From assembly GCA_029204225.1 (NCBI GenBank), contig CM055109.1, forward strand, positions 5,213,053 through 5,277,052: a DNA stretch of 64,000 bases, given 5' to 3'. Of the stretch, positions 39,055 through 49,751 are shown one piece after another. Below the pieces are notes generated by a model. That model had not been told where the DNA came from. It did not search any database and was given only the letters and a program-made list of their open reading frames with translations. The first letter of the stretch is position 1, and each line of letters begins with the position of its first letter. Source of the stretch: Diphasiastrum complanatum (lineage: Eukaryota; Streptophyta; Lycopodiopsida; Lycopodiales; Lycopodiaceae). Position numbers and translations under genes: made by a program.

Positions 39055-40798
39055 TGTTCACAGATTCCCTTTGAATCTGTGAACACAGTTTCTTTTTATC
39101 TTCTTCTTTTTGTTACTTCCGTTGGTTACGGTTCTTTACTGTGAAAAAAGTGGATCTTAAATGGATCCAAACTCCCAAAACACTTGGCTAAGATCTTTGC
39201 ACAACAAGCTACAAAAGCTAGAAATGGCAAAGCATCCTAATGCTACCTTTGATACACATGAACTTGACAAAGCATTCAAGAGACAAAAGAGACTAATAAA
39301 AGGTACTGATGGAAGCCAAAAACAACAGCATACCAGCCCTACAATAGCAGCCTACCACTTTTGGAAACCTCTTTAGATCATACACAAAAGCTTGAAGACA
39401 ATACACAAAGCAAAGCTCTCAATGGAGGAAGAAACTGTGACAATGAACTATTGATCTCTCTCAACAATACAATAAGTTTCTTTAACCTGTTCTCCACGAA
39501 TTTCAGCCTAATATAGGTGAGAGAGATGACTCTCTCTCCTCTCTCTAGAACTTAGGACCCAAATTTAGGACATCAATAGCCTAAAATAGCCAATTTTGGC
39601 CTATATGTCCAAATAACATGATTTTGGTATCATTTCGAAGGTCTTGAAGTTTGAGACTTCTTCAACATGAAATATATACTAAAATAAAAGTATCTAGGCC
39701 TCTTTCACACGTGTGAGATCTTAGATCCAAAACTATGTACAAAAATTGCCAATTTAGGCCTCAAACTAGCTAGAAAATGTTGACAATTTTTACGACGTGG
39801 TCTTCCTATTAGAACAAGCAAAAGTGTTTCTCAAATTACAATGTATATTCCCAGCCTGTCAGCGGGAGAAACAGATACGTTACTCAACTACATGCACATA
39901 CAAGCCATGTAACTAGTCCTAGCTCAATATAGATCAACGTTCTGAATCAGAGAGCAAATCTACAATCTATCTACTAAAATCAGAGAACAATGTAATGACT
40001 CGATTAACCTACTCAACAAGAAACAAAAAACAAGAAAACTAACATCCTAACAACATTCTAGCAGCCCAAGGATCAAGAAACACCCATTTCTTGATGCTTG
40101 GAATGCCCAAGAACAATCAAGGACAGGATTGTTAGAAAGTATGCAAATCAGATCCACAATCTCAGCCCTATAGTTTACCAGCATGCTGAAACTACAAAAT
40201 CAAGAAACAAGAAAGTTAATCCACGTCTACTTTCCACAAGGAAGAGAGTAAGCAAGAAATCTAACTAATCCACAACACAAAAGGAAATCAAAACATGCTC
40301 ATAGAAATTTCACTCAAGAACATTGCCATGAACAAGGACTTTACAATCATCAAGAACTCGTGGAAAATCTTCTTTATTCACTCAAGAGAACTTGACAATA
40401 CATTCAAAGCTCCCTCACAAGAGAGGGGGGCCCTTAACTAAGCAAGAGGGCTGCCCATGTGGAGCCCAAGTGGCAATTCCACCAAATTAGAAATTACATG
40501 TGGAAATTGCCCTTCCACTTGAGGTCACCATCAAAAGGTGACTCACTCTAAATTATTTAAGGGGGGTCTACACTTATTTACATTGCCTAGGAAATATTAC
40601 TAGCTCCTACATGGTCGTTCCTTCCGTGGGATTCACCATGTAGGCTCAGATGAATAATCACTATTACCCTAGCTAGTAATCCTCGGCTCTCAGCTTCTTC
40701 TGTTCTCCTCCTTCTGAGACGTCATCGGTCATGGGTGAGAGATACTATGTGTCTTCGGCTTGGCTCGGCATCTGGGGATTCTCTGGAATCTGCTAACA
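39055..40798 (-). repeat. 3' LTR of B with an internal insertion
   Basis: The two parts, 39055-39139 and 39789-40798, together give about 1.1 kb and match the 5' LTR. The break at 39140-39788 holds a separate insertion. Confidence 0.88.
39140..39788. mobile_element. 649-bp insertion in the 3' LTR of B, possible solo LTR
   Basis: Absent from the 5' LTR of B. Flanked by TTTAC at 39135-39139 and 39789-39793. It starts TGTGAAAAAAG and has TGTTGACA three bases from its right end, so LTR-like TG...CA ends exist on one reading, but three extra bases (ATT) then remain. It contains a CACACGTGTG palindrome and GA-rich words. No coding. A 71-codon frame at 39161-39376 is not recognised. Confidence 0.7.
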
Positions 40799-40815
40799 TT
40801 ATCCACCCCTAATCT
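40799..40815 (-). promoter_or_regulatory. polypurine tract region of B
   Basis: Minus strand reads TTAGGGGTGGATAA just before the LTR start TGTTAGC; element A has TTAGGGGTGAGATGA at the equivalent place. Confidence 0.65.
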
Positions 40816-40945
40816 ATTGAAGGACCCACTGCAACACAAGTGATGTCGTTCCGCTTGGCACTTGGAAAAGCGTGGACCTTCATTCGCTTCCATAAAACCA
40901 GGTGTTTATTATCCACAAAACTCTTTATCAAAAAATGAAGGTCTC

Positions 40946-41821
40946 TCAATGGCCGCTACATTCCAGCCCTCTTGAGAACCTCTTCAAGTCATGCTCGCCT
41001 CGTCGTCTTGCCGATTGTTTCCGCTCGCTCATCTTTCGCCCCAGGGCTTCAAATACTTGGAAGCGGAGCTTATTTCCATAGTTTAATGGCCCCAGGTACT
41101 CTCTTATCTTTTCGATAAAGCCCATCTCCTGCCAGTCTTCCACCATGGTGACGTATCGTGATGACATGAAGGCCGCTCTGTAGTATAGTCGGGCCATCAT
41201 CTCATGGTCTTCCTCTAACTGGAGGGCTATGTTGGGATTGATCCTGATCGGTTCTAACCCACGATCCCAAAAACATTCTTACTGCATTTGAAAGGCCATA
41301 GATCGGTAGTATTCGGCACTTTCTTGCATGCATAGATCGGCACTTGTCTTGTATTTGTGCCCGAAATATAATAATTGTAGCCTCAGGTCATCCGGGGAGA
41401 TTCTGTTTGAAATTCCCGGAATCACTGGCCAGTTCACCAACTCGACCTGTGGCTTTTCTGCCGGCCATGGATTTCTGCATTTGAGTGGCATGTAGAATGG
41501 ATCTATTCGCTTCCATGTCGGTGCCTTCAGGTACTCTTGGAGCCGCTTGCTATCCTTTAGGACCTTGTTTTGCCACTTCGGTTGCGGTTGTAATGCCGCA
41601 ATGATCTCGGCCCTGGTGGAGTATTGGCTTTGATCTATATCCTCTTTGCCTCCCGTCATGTTGGGAGGATACTTTTTTTCGAATCTCTCTGACTCTTTTG
41701 TATCAACCATCTTGCTCCTAGGCCTGGTAGGAGAAGTTGTCCTACGTGGTTGTGATGGCCTCGCTAGGTAATCATCCAAGGCCTTTGTGTCCGTATCTTT
41801 GTCCTTGGCTCGCTCGCTCAT
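40946..41821 (-). pseudogene. extra 3' reading frame of B, downstream part (unknown function)
   Basis: ATG at 41821 on the minus strand opens 180 codons to TAA at 41279; the same frame then continues for another 110 codons to 40946. The N-terminal third is Arg/Pro/Lys-rich and probably disordered. A compact-looking segment follows with many Trp, Tyr and Pro residues (K-W-Q-N-K, W-K-R-I-D-P-F-Y-M-P, P-V-I-P-G). After the stop comes a helix-rich part with M-M-A-R-L-Y-Y-R-A-A-F. I recognise no integrase, envelope or RNase H motif. The start codon overlaps the stop of the upstream frame as ATGA. Plant Athila/Tat elements are known to carry extra frames in this position, but no homology is claimed. 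Confidence 0.6.
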
Positions 41822-42630
41822 TGACGGCTCAGCTGCACCCGTGTCTTGCCTGGGCGAGCAGGGATGACAGGTTTGGGAGGAGGTGGGTTTAACAAATTGT
41901 ATGCCACACCGGGAGAGTGGAGGTGTTGAAGAAACTCGTCTCGTCGGGCTTTGTACGTGTCAGCTGGACCTTTTGATGGGCCCATTATTCTGCTAGGAGG
42001 GGGTGGAGAAAGGGAAGATGAAAAAATAGGGTAAGTTGAAATGAATGTTTCGAAAAAATTAAAAGCAGAGTAGGATGAGGGGTTAAAAGTGGGAGGGGGA
42101 AAGGGAAAAGCTCTGGAAGCAACTCCGGCTCTTTGGTTACCTGATCCCAAGCTAACATCTGATGGTCGGGTTTGCCCATCCTGATTTTCTGCTCCATCAT
42201 CTCCTTCCAAGTCCCATGGTTTCTTCGAATGAGCGCATGCTTGGGCCTTGCACACCATGTCCCATAACGGGTTCACCTTGTCCAAGACTTGCTGCACGAC
42301 CTTCATTGTATTTCTAGATACTTCTGGGACTCCAGGATGATCTTTTCTTGCTTGGCCACAATATTTTCGAAATTCTTTTTTTTGGCTTCCCGTTCCTGGA
42401 TCAGTTGCACATACTTTTCCATCCGGATGACTAAGGCCTATGGGGCCTGGAATTGTATATCCTCAGGCTTAACTAGAGGGGCATCAACTGTCATTGCACC
42501 TGACGATCCGTCTCGTACTTGGTCGATTTTGACCATGTGGTGCTTCAGTTGCTGCTGGACCTCTTCCAGAGTAGTCTTTTGCCAAACCATCACGGGTCTG
42601 ATTTCTTTTGTCTCTTTCTCCTTTTCTTTG
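41818..42630 (-). pseudogene. extra 3' reading frame of B, upstream part (coiled coil and Pro-rich)
   Basis: Read downwards from 42630, a Lys/Glu/Gln-rich coiled-coil-like region (42630-42310) continues the frame of the preceding pol remnant with two stops. After a frameshift near 42306 an open frame of 162 codons runs to TGA at 41818. That frame holds a Trp/Cys segment, an Asp/Gly-rich linker, a Ser/Phe/Pro-rich tract with a Pro run, and near its end N-P-P-P-P-K-P. No domain is recognised. Together with the following frame this makes at least 500 codons of non-pol coding capacity between RNase H and the 3' LTR. Confidence 0.5.
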
Positions 42631-42668
42631 GCCAACTTCTATTGTTGCGCAATTTCCTGGTCCTGATA

Positions 42669-43372
42669 CTAGACCTTGTTCTCGAGCATTTGATGCTGGC
42701 TTACCAACCAATGCATGTGGTAGCTCACTTCGGATAGGCCGATCATTGAGTGCTTAGCTGCTTCGGAGAGCTTCTCAGGGTTAGTGAGGGTTGGGTACTG
42801 ATCAGGGGTCTGGGCTGGTGAAGCTAATCCCAAAAATAGGCGTTGTATAGGAACTGAAGATGGAGGTGCTGTGGCTTGAGCAGAAAAGTGGCCACTGCCA
42901 ATGCCCTCATGAGCCTGAGATATGATAGGTCGTATTTCAGATTCATAAGCACATCGTCGAATTATACCGTCAACGTCCCTTTTGTAAAGTTGTCCCACTA
43001 TTAACTGAAAGGGCGCTGCTTTAGGCAAAAAAAAAGAATTTGTTGCCGTATTCAAGCCTTCTTTGAGTCTGTCTGTTATTAGGAACTGAGCGATCTCCTC
43101 AGCCCATAAGGGTGTAGCATCAATCTGAAAAAGGCATGCATCAGAAAGATCATCATTGACTGGTGCAGTTGCTTTTTCAACATTAGGTAGCCGGGAAAGG
43201 TGATCCGCCATGAAATGTTGGGTCCCTTTCCGAACGACTACGCGAAAATTAAATTTCTCTAAAATCAACAGCCATTGAGCTATACTTCCCGTTGTATAGG
43301 ATTTATTTATAATATATAATAGTGCTTTATGGTCGGTGTAGAATGCAAAGGTCTGGCCTAGTAAATAATGTC
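42669..43372 (-). pseudogene. pol: RNase H end and truncated integrase zinc finger of B
   Basis: After the stop that ends the reverse transcriptase frame, the RNase H tail includes H-F-M-A-D-H-L-S-R-L (about 43205). About 75 codons further the N-terminal zinc-binding region of integrase appears (Y-K-R-D-V-D-G-I-I-R-R-C and I-S-Q-A-H-E-G-I-G-S-G-H-F, about 42990-42890). The two Cys of the finger and the whole D-D-E catalytic core are missing: at about 42870 the frame passes without a stop into the unknown extra reading frame. This is a deletion that fused pol to the 3' frame. Confidence 0.75.
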
Positions 43373-44600
43373 TTAGTTGTTGTACAACATAGCCATCACC
43401 AATGCTTCTCTCTCGGTGGTTGTATAGTTTACTTCAGCAGGCACCAGTTGCCTGCTCAGGAAACGTATTGGGAAGTCTTTGCCATACTTGTCCGGTTGTG
43501 CAAGAAGACCTCCAATGGCATACTTACTAGCGTCAATATGCACATGGAACTCTTTTGTGTACTCTGGCAAGCGGAGTATGGGAGCCGTGGTAAGGGCTGT
43601 TTTCAACTCCTCAAAGGCTTTAATTTGTTCTTCGGTCCAGCGAGGATCTACCACAACTAAATAAACGAGGCGTGCCTTGCTGGCATAGTCGATTATAAAA
43701 ATGCGATAATAATTTGTATGACCGAAAAAGACGTAAACTTTCTTCACTGTTGTAGGTAAGGGCATTTCAACTATAACCTTGATATTTAATGGGTCGATAG
43801 AAATACCGTCCTTTGAAATTATATGCCCGAGTACAGCCCCGTGGATGACCCATATTTGACATTTATCAGGGTTTAGTGAGATTCCAAATCTTCGGCAGCA
43901 AATGAAGATTTTCTCCAGTGCGTCAAGGTGCGTAGCTGCTGAGGAATGTACACCCAGATTGTCGAGATAAATCTCCACAATCCGATGTAACAGGTCTTGC
44001 AAGGCCAGCTGCATGACCCTCTGGAAAGTTGAAGGGGCGTTGCATAAGCCAAAAGACATGACGTTATAAGCATAAACCCCGTTCTCTATGGCAAAGGCCG
44101 TTTTATGTTTATCTTCAGGGGCTATTTGAACAAGAAAATAACAGTTGAATCCATCCAAGAAGCTGAAAGCTTTAGCTCCTGCCATTTCCTCTAAGATTTG
44201 GGTCGTTAAAGGCAAGGAAAAATGGTCTTTCTTCGTAACCGCAATAAGGTTTTTGAGATCGCCACAGATACGAAGTTTGTCATTTTTCTTGGGTAAAACC
44301 ACAATGGGTGATACCCAATCAGTATGTTGGACTTCATAAATGAACCCAGCATCCAGCAATTTCTTAATATCTTCATCGATCCTCTCACGATAGACAGGGT
44401 TAGATCTATAAGGTTTAGCCCTAACAGGCTTAGCATTGTCTTCTAAAGGAATCCTATGGACCACTATTTCAGGTGGGATTCCTTTCATTTCTGTATAATT
44501 CCATGCAAATACATCCCTCTATTTACGAAGTAAAGTTTCCATATCAGAAAGTTGTTCGGACGAAAGGTGTGCACCAATATGAACTAGTCGATCCATCTCC
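43373..44600 (-). pseudogene. pol: Gypsy reverse transcriptase and RNase H of B
   Basis: An open frame of 371 codons (44488 to 43373), with related text upstream to about 44600. Motifs in order: P-Y-R (about 44407), G-F-I-Y-E-V ... W-V-S-P-I-V-V-L-P-K-K (about 44300), L-R-I-C-G-D-L-K-N-L, F-S-F-L-D-G-F, A-F-A-I-E-N-G-V-Y-A-Y ... S-F-G-L-C-N-A-P-S-T-F-Q (about 44050). RNase H then starts with F-H-V-H-I-D-A-S (about 43545) and R-E-A-L-V. The catalytic box reads Y-L-D-N (43958-43969) instead of Y-x-D-D, a G-to-A type change that should abolish polymerase activity. Confidence 0.93.
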
Positions 44601-44887
44601 TCGTCAGGATCTTTAAGGTTTAACAACATCGTTTTAGCTGGTCCTTCAAAGGAGTTGGAACTTGGTGTAGGTTCCCGGTGTGGCTATGGTAATTGGACAA
44701 CAACGTCATCCAGTGTGAAATCTTTACATTTTCGTGGAAGATCGAAAGGTGGTTCCACAAAGTTTTTTGAAACTTTGGAAATCATCTCTGTTGAGTCACT
44801 ACCTGTCTGATAATTTGGATTCTGTCTCTTTAGACAAGGGCTTTATTGGCTGCTTAAGATTCTCACACATTCGTTTTTTATGGTCGG

Positions 44888-46062
44888 TTAATTTTGTATC
44901 AATAATTTTTTTTTTTTTTGTAACCGAGATTTTTGAGGTTTTGGAGTGGGTGGTGTTGTTGTCTCACTTATCATGTCTTCATCGATTGTATCCCAGACTT
45001 CGTCTGGATACACATCCCATGTATATACTTTGGGCTTGGGCCTATATGCTTGTGTGTTGGGTATTTTGGATGTCAGTTGGACATGAGCGAATGGCCCTGG
45101 TGTCTTGATCTCCTTAGGAATTGATTTTGGCGGATAAGGTTGGGCATCTGGATAGAGGAGTACATGTTCATCCGTCATTTCAAAATCATCTATGGAAAGA
45201 ATACCTTCTTCCAAAACATGGGCGGTAGAGACGCTAGGTTCTTCTGGGCACCAAGCTATAGGAATCGGGTCAATCATCATAAGTGGGATGATGGGTGTAT
45301 CAATGTCTGTAGAAGATAGGAGAATATGCACATCTTCTGCAGCAGTTTCGATATGACATCGATTGGAATCAGCACAGTCCACAGTGGCTAGTGCTTGACC
45401 CCAATTGATTATGTCATTGGATCTTGTATAGTGACCTTTTGGTTGGATTGGGACACTATCTGATTCATCATAAGTTGTTGATGACCAATCATCATATACC
45501 TTAGCGGGCTTGACATGGCCAGTTGAGTCGACAGTGACTCGTTTATCGTGATTGCCAAAGGTAATTTTGTTGTGCTTCCAATCTTGGACAACACCTGCCA
45601 TCTGGAGCCAAGGTGTACCAAGAAGGAGTTTATAAGTAATGGTATCTTCTGGTAAATCTAAGATGACACAATCAATTACAAATTTGACACCTGCTATTCG
45701 AACTTTATTATTTGATAAATGACCAGCAGGGTCGGTAACTTGTTGATCAGCCATGCGAAGTTTGTATCGTGGTTGATTGAGGGTATGGAAGCCCCATGAC
45801 ATTGCCAAGGACAAAGACATTATATTTATGCCTGATCCACTATCGAGAATAGCAGATACTGCGGGATAGTCTTTATAGGACAAAGCAGAGTGATGTTAGT
45901 CCCCTTAGCAACACCTACATTCAGTAGATTCATAGGAATCTGGGAAATTTCAAGAATCTCTTCTGGTTTTCGTTGTTCATCAGGAATAGTAGGTAGCTGA
46001 AAACTACGATGGATATAGCGTTGAAGCCCAGTGAAGGATTTTATTGCGCTATGAAATAGCAT
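44888..46062 (-). pseudogene. pol: Gypsy aspartic protease of B
   Basis: The main open frame has 331 codons (45883 to 44888). Its start carries the catalytic I-L-D-S-G-S-G (45836-45844), followed by the flap and L-L-L-G-T-P-W-L (about 45620), typical of Gypsy proteases. The N-terminal approach lies in another frame (46062-45826), so a frameshift separates the two near 45880. About 200 residues of acidic linker follow up to the reverse transcriptase. Protease would cut Gag and Pol into mature proteins in the particle. Confidence 0.88.
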
Positions 46063-46104
46063 GGTGAGTTGAGCTTGTAGGAGGTCAGAAAATACTTCAA
46101 GTCC

Positions 46105-48042
46105 CTATAGAAATTGCTCCTTTTTGGGGATTTGAGTGGATAACAGACTTTCCGTATGTTCTTCCTCTCGCAAAAACTCATTTCGAAATTCATTGTATTG
46201 CCTTTGTTCCACTTTTGGGTCTGGGTAGTCTTTTGTTAATGTGGAAGCTGTCAAGTGGCTTCCATGTGGGTCAGCTGATTTAGCATTGGTTTGCTGTTGT
46301 TGTTGTTGTTGGCGTTGTGCTCTAGTTAGAACTCCAACAGGTTCGGATGATATATGACGTGCTGGAAGGATCCTGTTAGGTTGTTTAGGGCAGTCTTTGA
46401 AACTGTGTTTACGAACACAGTCTGGGCACTCCGCATGGTATTGGTTCTTAACTTTGCAGTCAACCATGAAATGGCCAGTTTCACCACAAATAAAACAACG
46501 GTTGCTCATTGGGACAGTGGCAAAAGCATAACCATCTTGGATGGCTAGCTATGCTGGATTTTTCGGTGGTGTGGAATACTCATCCCGTTTGCATGAGCAC
46601 GAGTTGTCTGTTGGATAATGTTGAGAACTAATAGATGGAAGTGTTGTATCTTGATGATAGGAGTGATCGTAGGAGGTTTCTACTAGATGTGTCTGTGCAG
46701 ACTCTCGAGGATTTCTATGTTTTTGTGCTCCTAAATCTTGTTGTCCTCTTGGAGGTGGTCCTAAGAGCGCCAATTGTGGTTGAGGTTCATGTCTAGGTTG
46801 TCTGGGCAACTCTTGTATATGGACTTGATTGTTTCGTGGTTGGTAGTGCGTGTGTTGGTTCTGTGAAACAAACGGTTGTCGAGGAGGTTGATAATATCCC
46901 CCTGACTGGTTATGAGGCTGGTTCCTCGGGTTATAATAGCAATAGAGTGAGGTATGACCCATAAAGTCGCAGATGTCACATTTGATCAATGAAGTATCTG
47001 GGACCAGTTGGTATGAAGGGCACTCGTTGCCAGTGTGTGCACCTCGACAATGAGGGCACCATGTGTTCTCTCGTCTATGGTGAAGTTGGCCAGTGGGTAG
47101 CTGACCTGGCATCGAACTTTGGATAGACTTAAGAGTGTCTTGAAACTCTTTCATGAGTTTTTCCATCTGTTGTTGGTGTTGCTGGTTAAGCAACTCCATC
47201 TGTGTTTTCCACAACTGTTCTTGTGTTTCCTCATTTGGTCGAGCTTCTTGGACGGTATGATGTGCTCTCCATTCACGCAGTTCATCGACATCTGATCTCT
47301 CGTCTTCTTCCTGAATGGCATTAGACATGGCTTGTGTCAATGATGTGTATTCATCATTGGAGCGAAGTTCACATCGTATCCATCGTGGGAGTCCAACAAG
47401 GAACCAAATTATGAGCATGGACTCAGTGGGTTGCTCTTGTACCTGACTTTTTAATCTTTTAAATCGTTCAATGTAGTCACGTACTTTCTCATCTTTTGTC
47501 ATTTTGATGTTACTTAGCTTGACAAAAGGACTTTCGATCAAGTGAAATGGCTTGAAGCGTTTGATAAATGCCTCCTTCAAGAGTGACCAATCTCGTTTAT
47601 CTTCACGATCAAGGTTAAAAAACCATTCTCGTGTTCGATCGATCATGGTCATCGAGAAGAGCTGTACCATGGCATCTGGTGATGTCTCGTCATAGACATC
47701 ACATGCATTTTCAAAGACTTGAAGAAATCTTTGAGGATCAGTGTTACCATCATACTTAGGTAAATCTAGCATTGGAGTGTGTTTTTCAATACGCGGAACA
47801 TTATTTGCAAAAGCTCCGTTTAAGTGAGCTCGTGCATGTGAAGATTCTACAGCATGAAAATGTGGACGATCATATGGAGCATCAAAATGCATGGGTTCTC
47901 ATCTATCAAATGGGTTGGTGGATGGCTCTTGGACTCGGGATTTCATCCTAGAATATCGATTAAATCGAGCCTGTTTGGTAGATGGTGAGACCATCTCTGG
48001 TGGATAGCCCTATGTGGAATTCAGATCATAAGGACGATTCAT
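46105..48042 (-). pseudogene. gag: Gypsy gag of B with four zinc knuckles
   Basis: ATG at 48042 starts a single frame to 46105 (about 645 codons) with three in-frame stops: two within the first 50 codons and one TAG at 46549. The open core is 447 codons. The Retrotrans_gag domain occupies roughly codons 95-235 (R-E-W-F-F-N-L, F-V-K-L-S-N-I-K-M, F-L-V-G-L-P), followed by a Gln-rich coiled coil. Four zinc knuckles follow: CX2CX3HX4C and CX2CX4HX4C near 47030-46940, then CX2CX4HX4C and CX2CX3HX4C near 46495-46390. A Gln/Pro/His-rich linker lies between the pairs. The order of knuckle types is mirrored. The A gag lacks the TAG, so it is a mutation, not a conserved readthrough signal. Confidence 0.9.
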
Positions 48043-48099
48043 AACACTCTAGAGTACCTTAGGAAAATAAGCCTCTTGGACTCTTTGGTAACTTAACTC

Positions 48100-48800
48100 G
48101 ATGGATTCTTTGTTCGGAATGTGGTTGCTACGGTTCCACGGTGGATGCGATTGGAATGCGACCTGTTGGCGGTTGAATGTAGTTGGAACGGTTCAATGCG
48201 TTCTATTACGATTGTATGCGTTCTGTTGCGATGGGATACAGTTGAATGTGGCGGGTTGTGATTCAAGGACGAATGTGGTTGGGGTGTTGTTTGTTTGCGG
48301 TGGAATGCAGTGTGCTGCAGTTGAAGGGAGAATGCAGTTGGGTGCAGTTGTTTGCGGTCAAATGCGGTAGGTTGCGGTGGAATGCGGTGTGTTGCAATTC
48401 AAGGATGAATGTAGTTGGGGTGCGATTAAATGCGTTCTCCATGGTTCAAGGGTGCAGGTAGTCGGTGTGCGGTCTGTTGCGATGCTATTGTAGTGGATGT
48501 GGGTGGGATGCGGTCACTACAATTCAGGGCAATCGTTATGATTCAAGGCGAATGTAGTTGTAATGTGGTGTGGTGGCAGTTGAGTGCGGTCGCTACAGTG
48601 CAACACCTTATGTGGTTTGAATGCGGTGTGTTTTCAGGTGAGTGCGGTCTCTATGGTGCAAAGGCGGAGGTGGTTTGATTGCAGTCCCTACGGTTCAAGG
48701 TGGTCACTAAGGCTGTAATGCGGTTGTTATGGCTCAATGCAGATGCAGGTGGAAGGTGATCTCTTGGAGGCTCGTGTAGTTGCTCTCGTTTACGGCGGTG
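48100..48800 (-). repeat. G-rich degenerate repeat tract of the B leader
   Basis: On the plus strand diverged units around GGTTGCGGTGGAATGCGGTGT; on the element's own strand these are the C-rich units seen in A at 8040-9990. Open frames on the plus strand (for example 48101-48370) are by-products of this bias. Confidence 0.75.
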
Positions 48801-48899
48801 CAGCTTGCGGTTCATGTGGATCGTCAAATATAACTCCGAAAAGCGTCTGATATAGATTGTCGATTCAAGCTATGGATCTGATGTATGTCGTACTCGCCA

Positions 48900-49440
48900 G
48901 TTCTGATCGTCGTTGGGAAGTTCTGTGGTCTAGCGTGGATCTGGTCTGGTTGAGATTGTGAGGAATCCCTTCGGTCGAGATTGGACTCAGAATCTCCGGT
49001 CGAGATTTGATAGAATCTCTTCGGTCGAGATTTAGAATCTCTTCGGTTGAGATTTGAGCGATGGGCTTCGGCTGAGATTTGAAAGAGCGCTTTGGCTCCG
49101 GTTGAGATTTGAAGGAGCGCTTCGGCTGAGATTTGAAAGAGCGCTTAGGCTCCGGTTGAGATTTGAACAAGTGCTTCGGTTGAGATGGGAGCGATGGGCT
49201 CTGGTTGAGATTTAAGCAAGTGCTTCGGTTGAGATCGAATAGAATGCTTCGGTCAAGATCAAGACTTAAGGTCGCGATTGAGATTTAACAGAAAGCCTTT
49301 GGTCAAAATTTAACAGAAAGCATCGGTCGAGATTAAACAGACTGCTTTGGTCGAGATCAGGACTTAAGGCTCTGGTTGAGATGTAATATAAAGCCTTTGG
49401 TCGAGATTTAACAGAAAGCATCAAATGAGTTGCGACGAAA
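48900..49440 (-). repeat. leader minisatellite of B with ATCTCAACCGA core
   Basis: About 18 diverged units of 20-35 bp, each with GGTTGAGATTT or GGTCGAGATTT on the plus strand (AAATCTCAACC on the element strand). Same core as the A leader at 7750-8020. Minus-strand frames with Lys/Ser/Gln/Pro repeats are by-products. Confidence 0.85.
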
Positions 49441-49734
49441 GGTCTGTGAAAGGCTCGGTCGAGATCTGATCGATGAGCGTCGGTTGAGGTGTAACTCAAG
49501 ACATGACAAGATTTTTTAAGTAGTGGCTTGGTTGAGAGTTGGTGTGTAGCGGTCTGGTCCAGACGAGAGTCGTGGAGCTCGGCTTGGTAAAGAGCGTGAA
49601 GCCCTGGTCGAGAACTGAGCTGCATGTCGGTTAGGACCAAAGTGGCGAGCTCTGTAATGAACTTGTGAGAGACCTCAGAGCGATGGTTTTGCAACATAGA
49701 TCGAAGTGTGGCTTGGTTTAGTGTCTGTGTAGCT

Positions 49735-49751
49735 GTGGAAATGGCGCCAAA
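49735..49751 (-). promoter_or_regulatory. primer binding site of B (tRNA-Asp-like)
   Basis: Minus strand TTTGGCGCCATTTCCAC directly follows the 5' LTR. The TGGCGCC core matches the plant Gypsy site complementary to tRNA-Asp; the distal part is diverged. Confidence 0.7.

Noticed and set aside
42289-45124. Plus-strand frames of 60-125 codons opposite the B pol and protease genes
   Set aside because: They are antisense shadows of the minus-strand pol, protease and extra frames.
48101-48678. Overlapping plus-strand frames rich in Val, Cys, Gly and Trp
   Set aside because: By-products of the G-rich leader repeats of element B, which is transcribed from the other strand.
49266-49697. 143-codon frame before the B gag
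   Set aside because: It overlaps the leader minisatellite and the region just after the priming site and has no domain; it may be a real small upstream frame, but nothing supports it.
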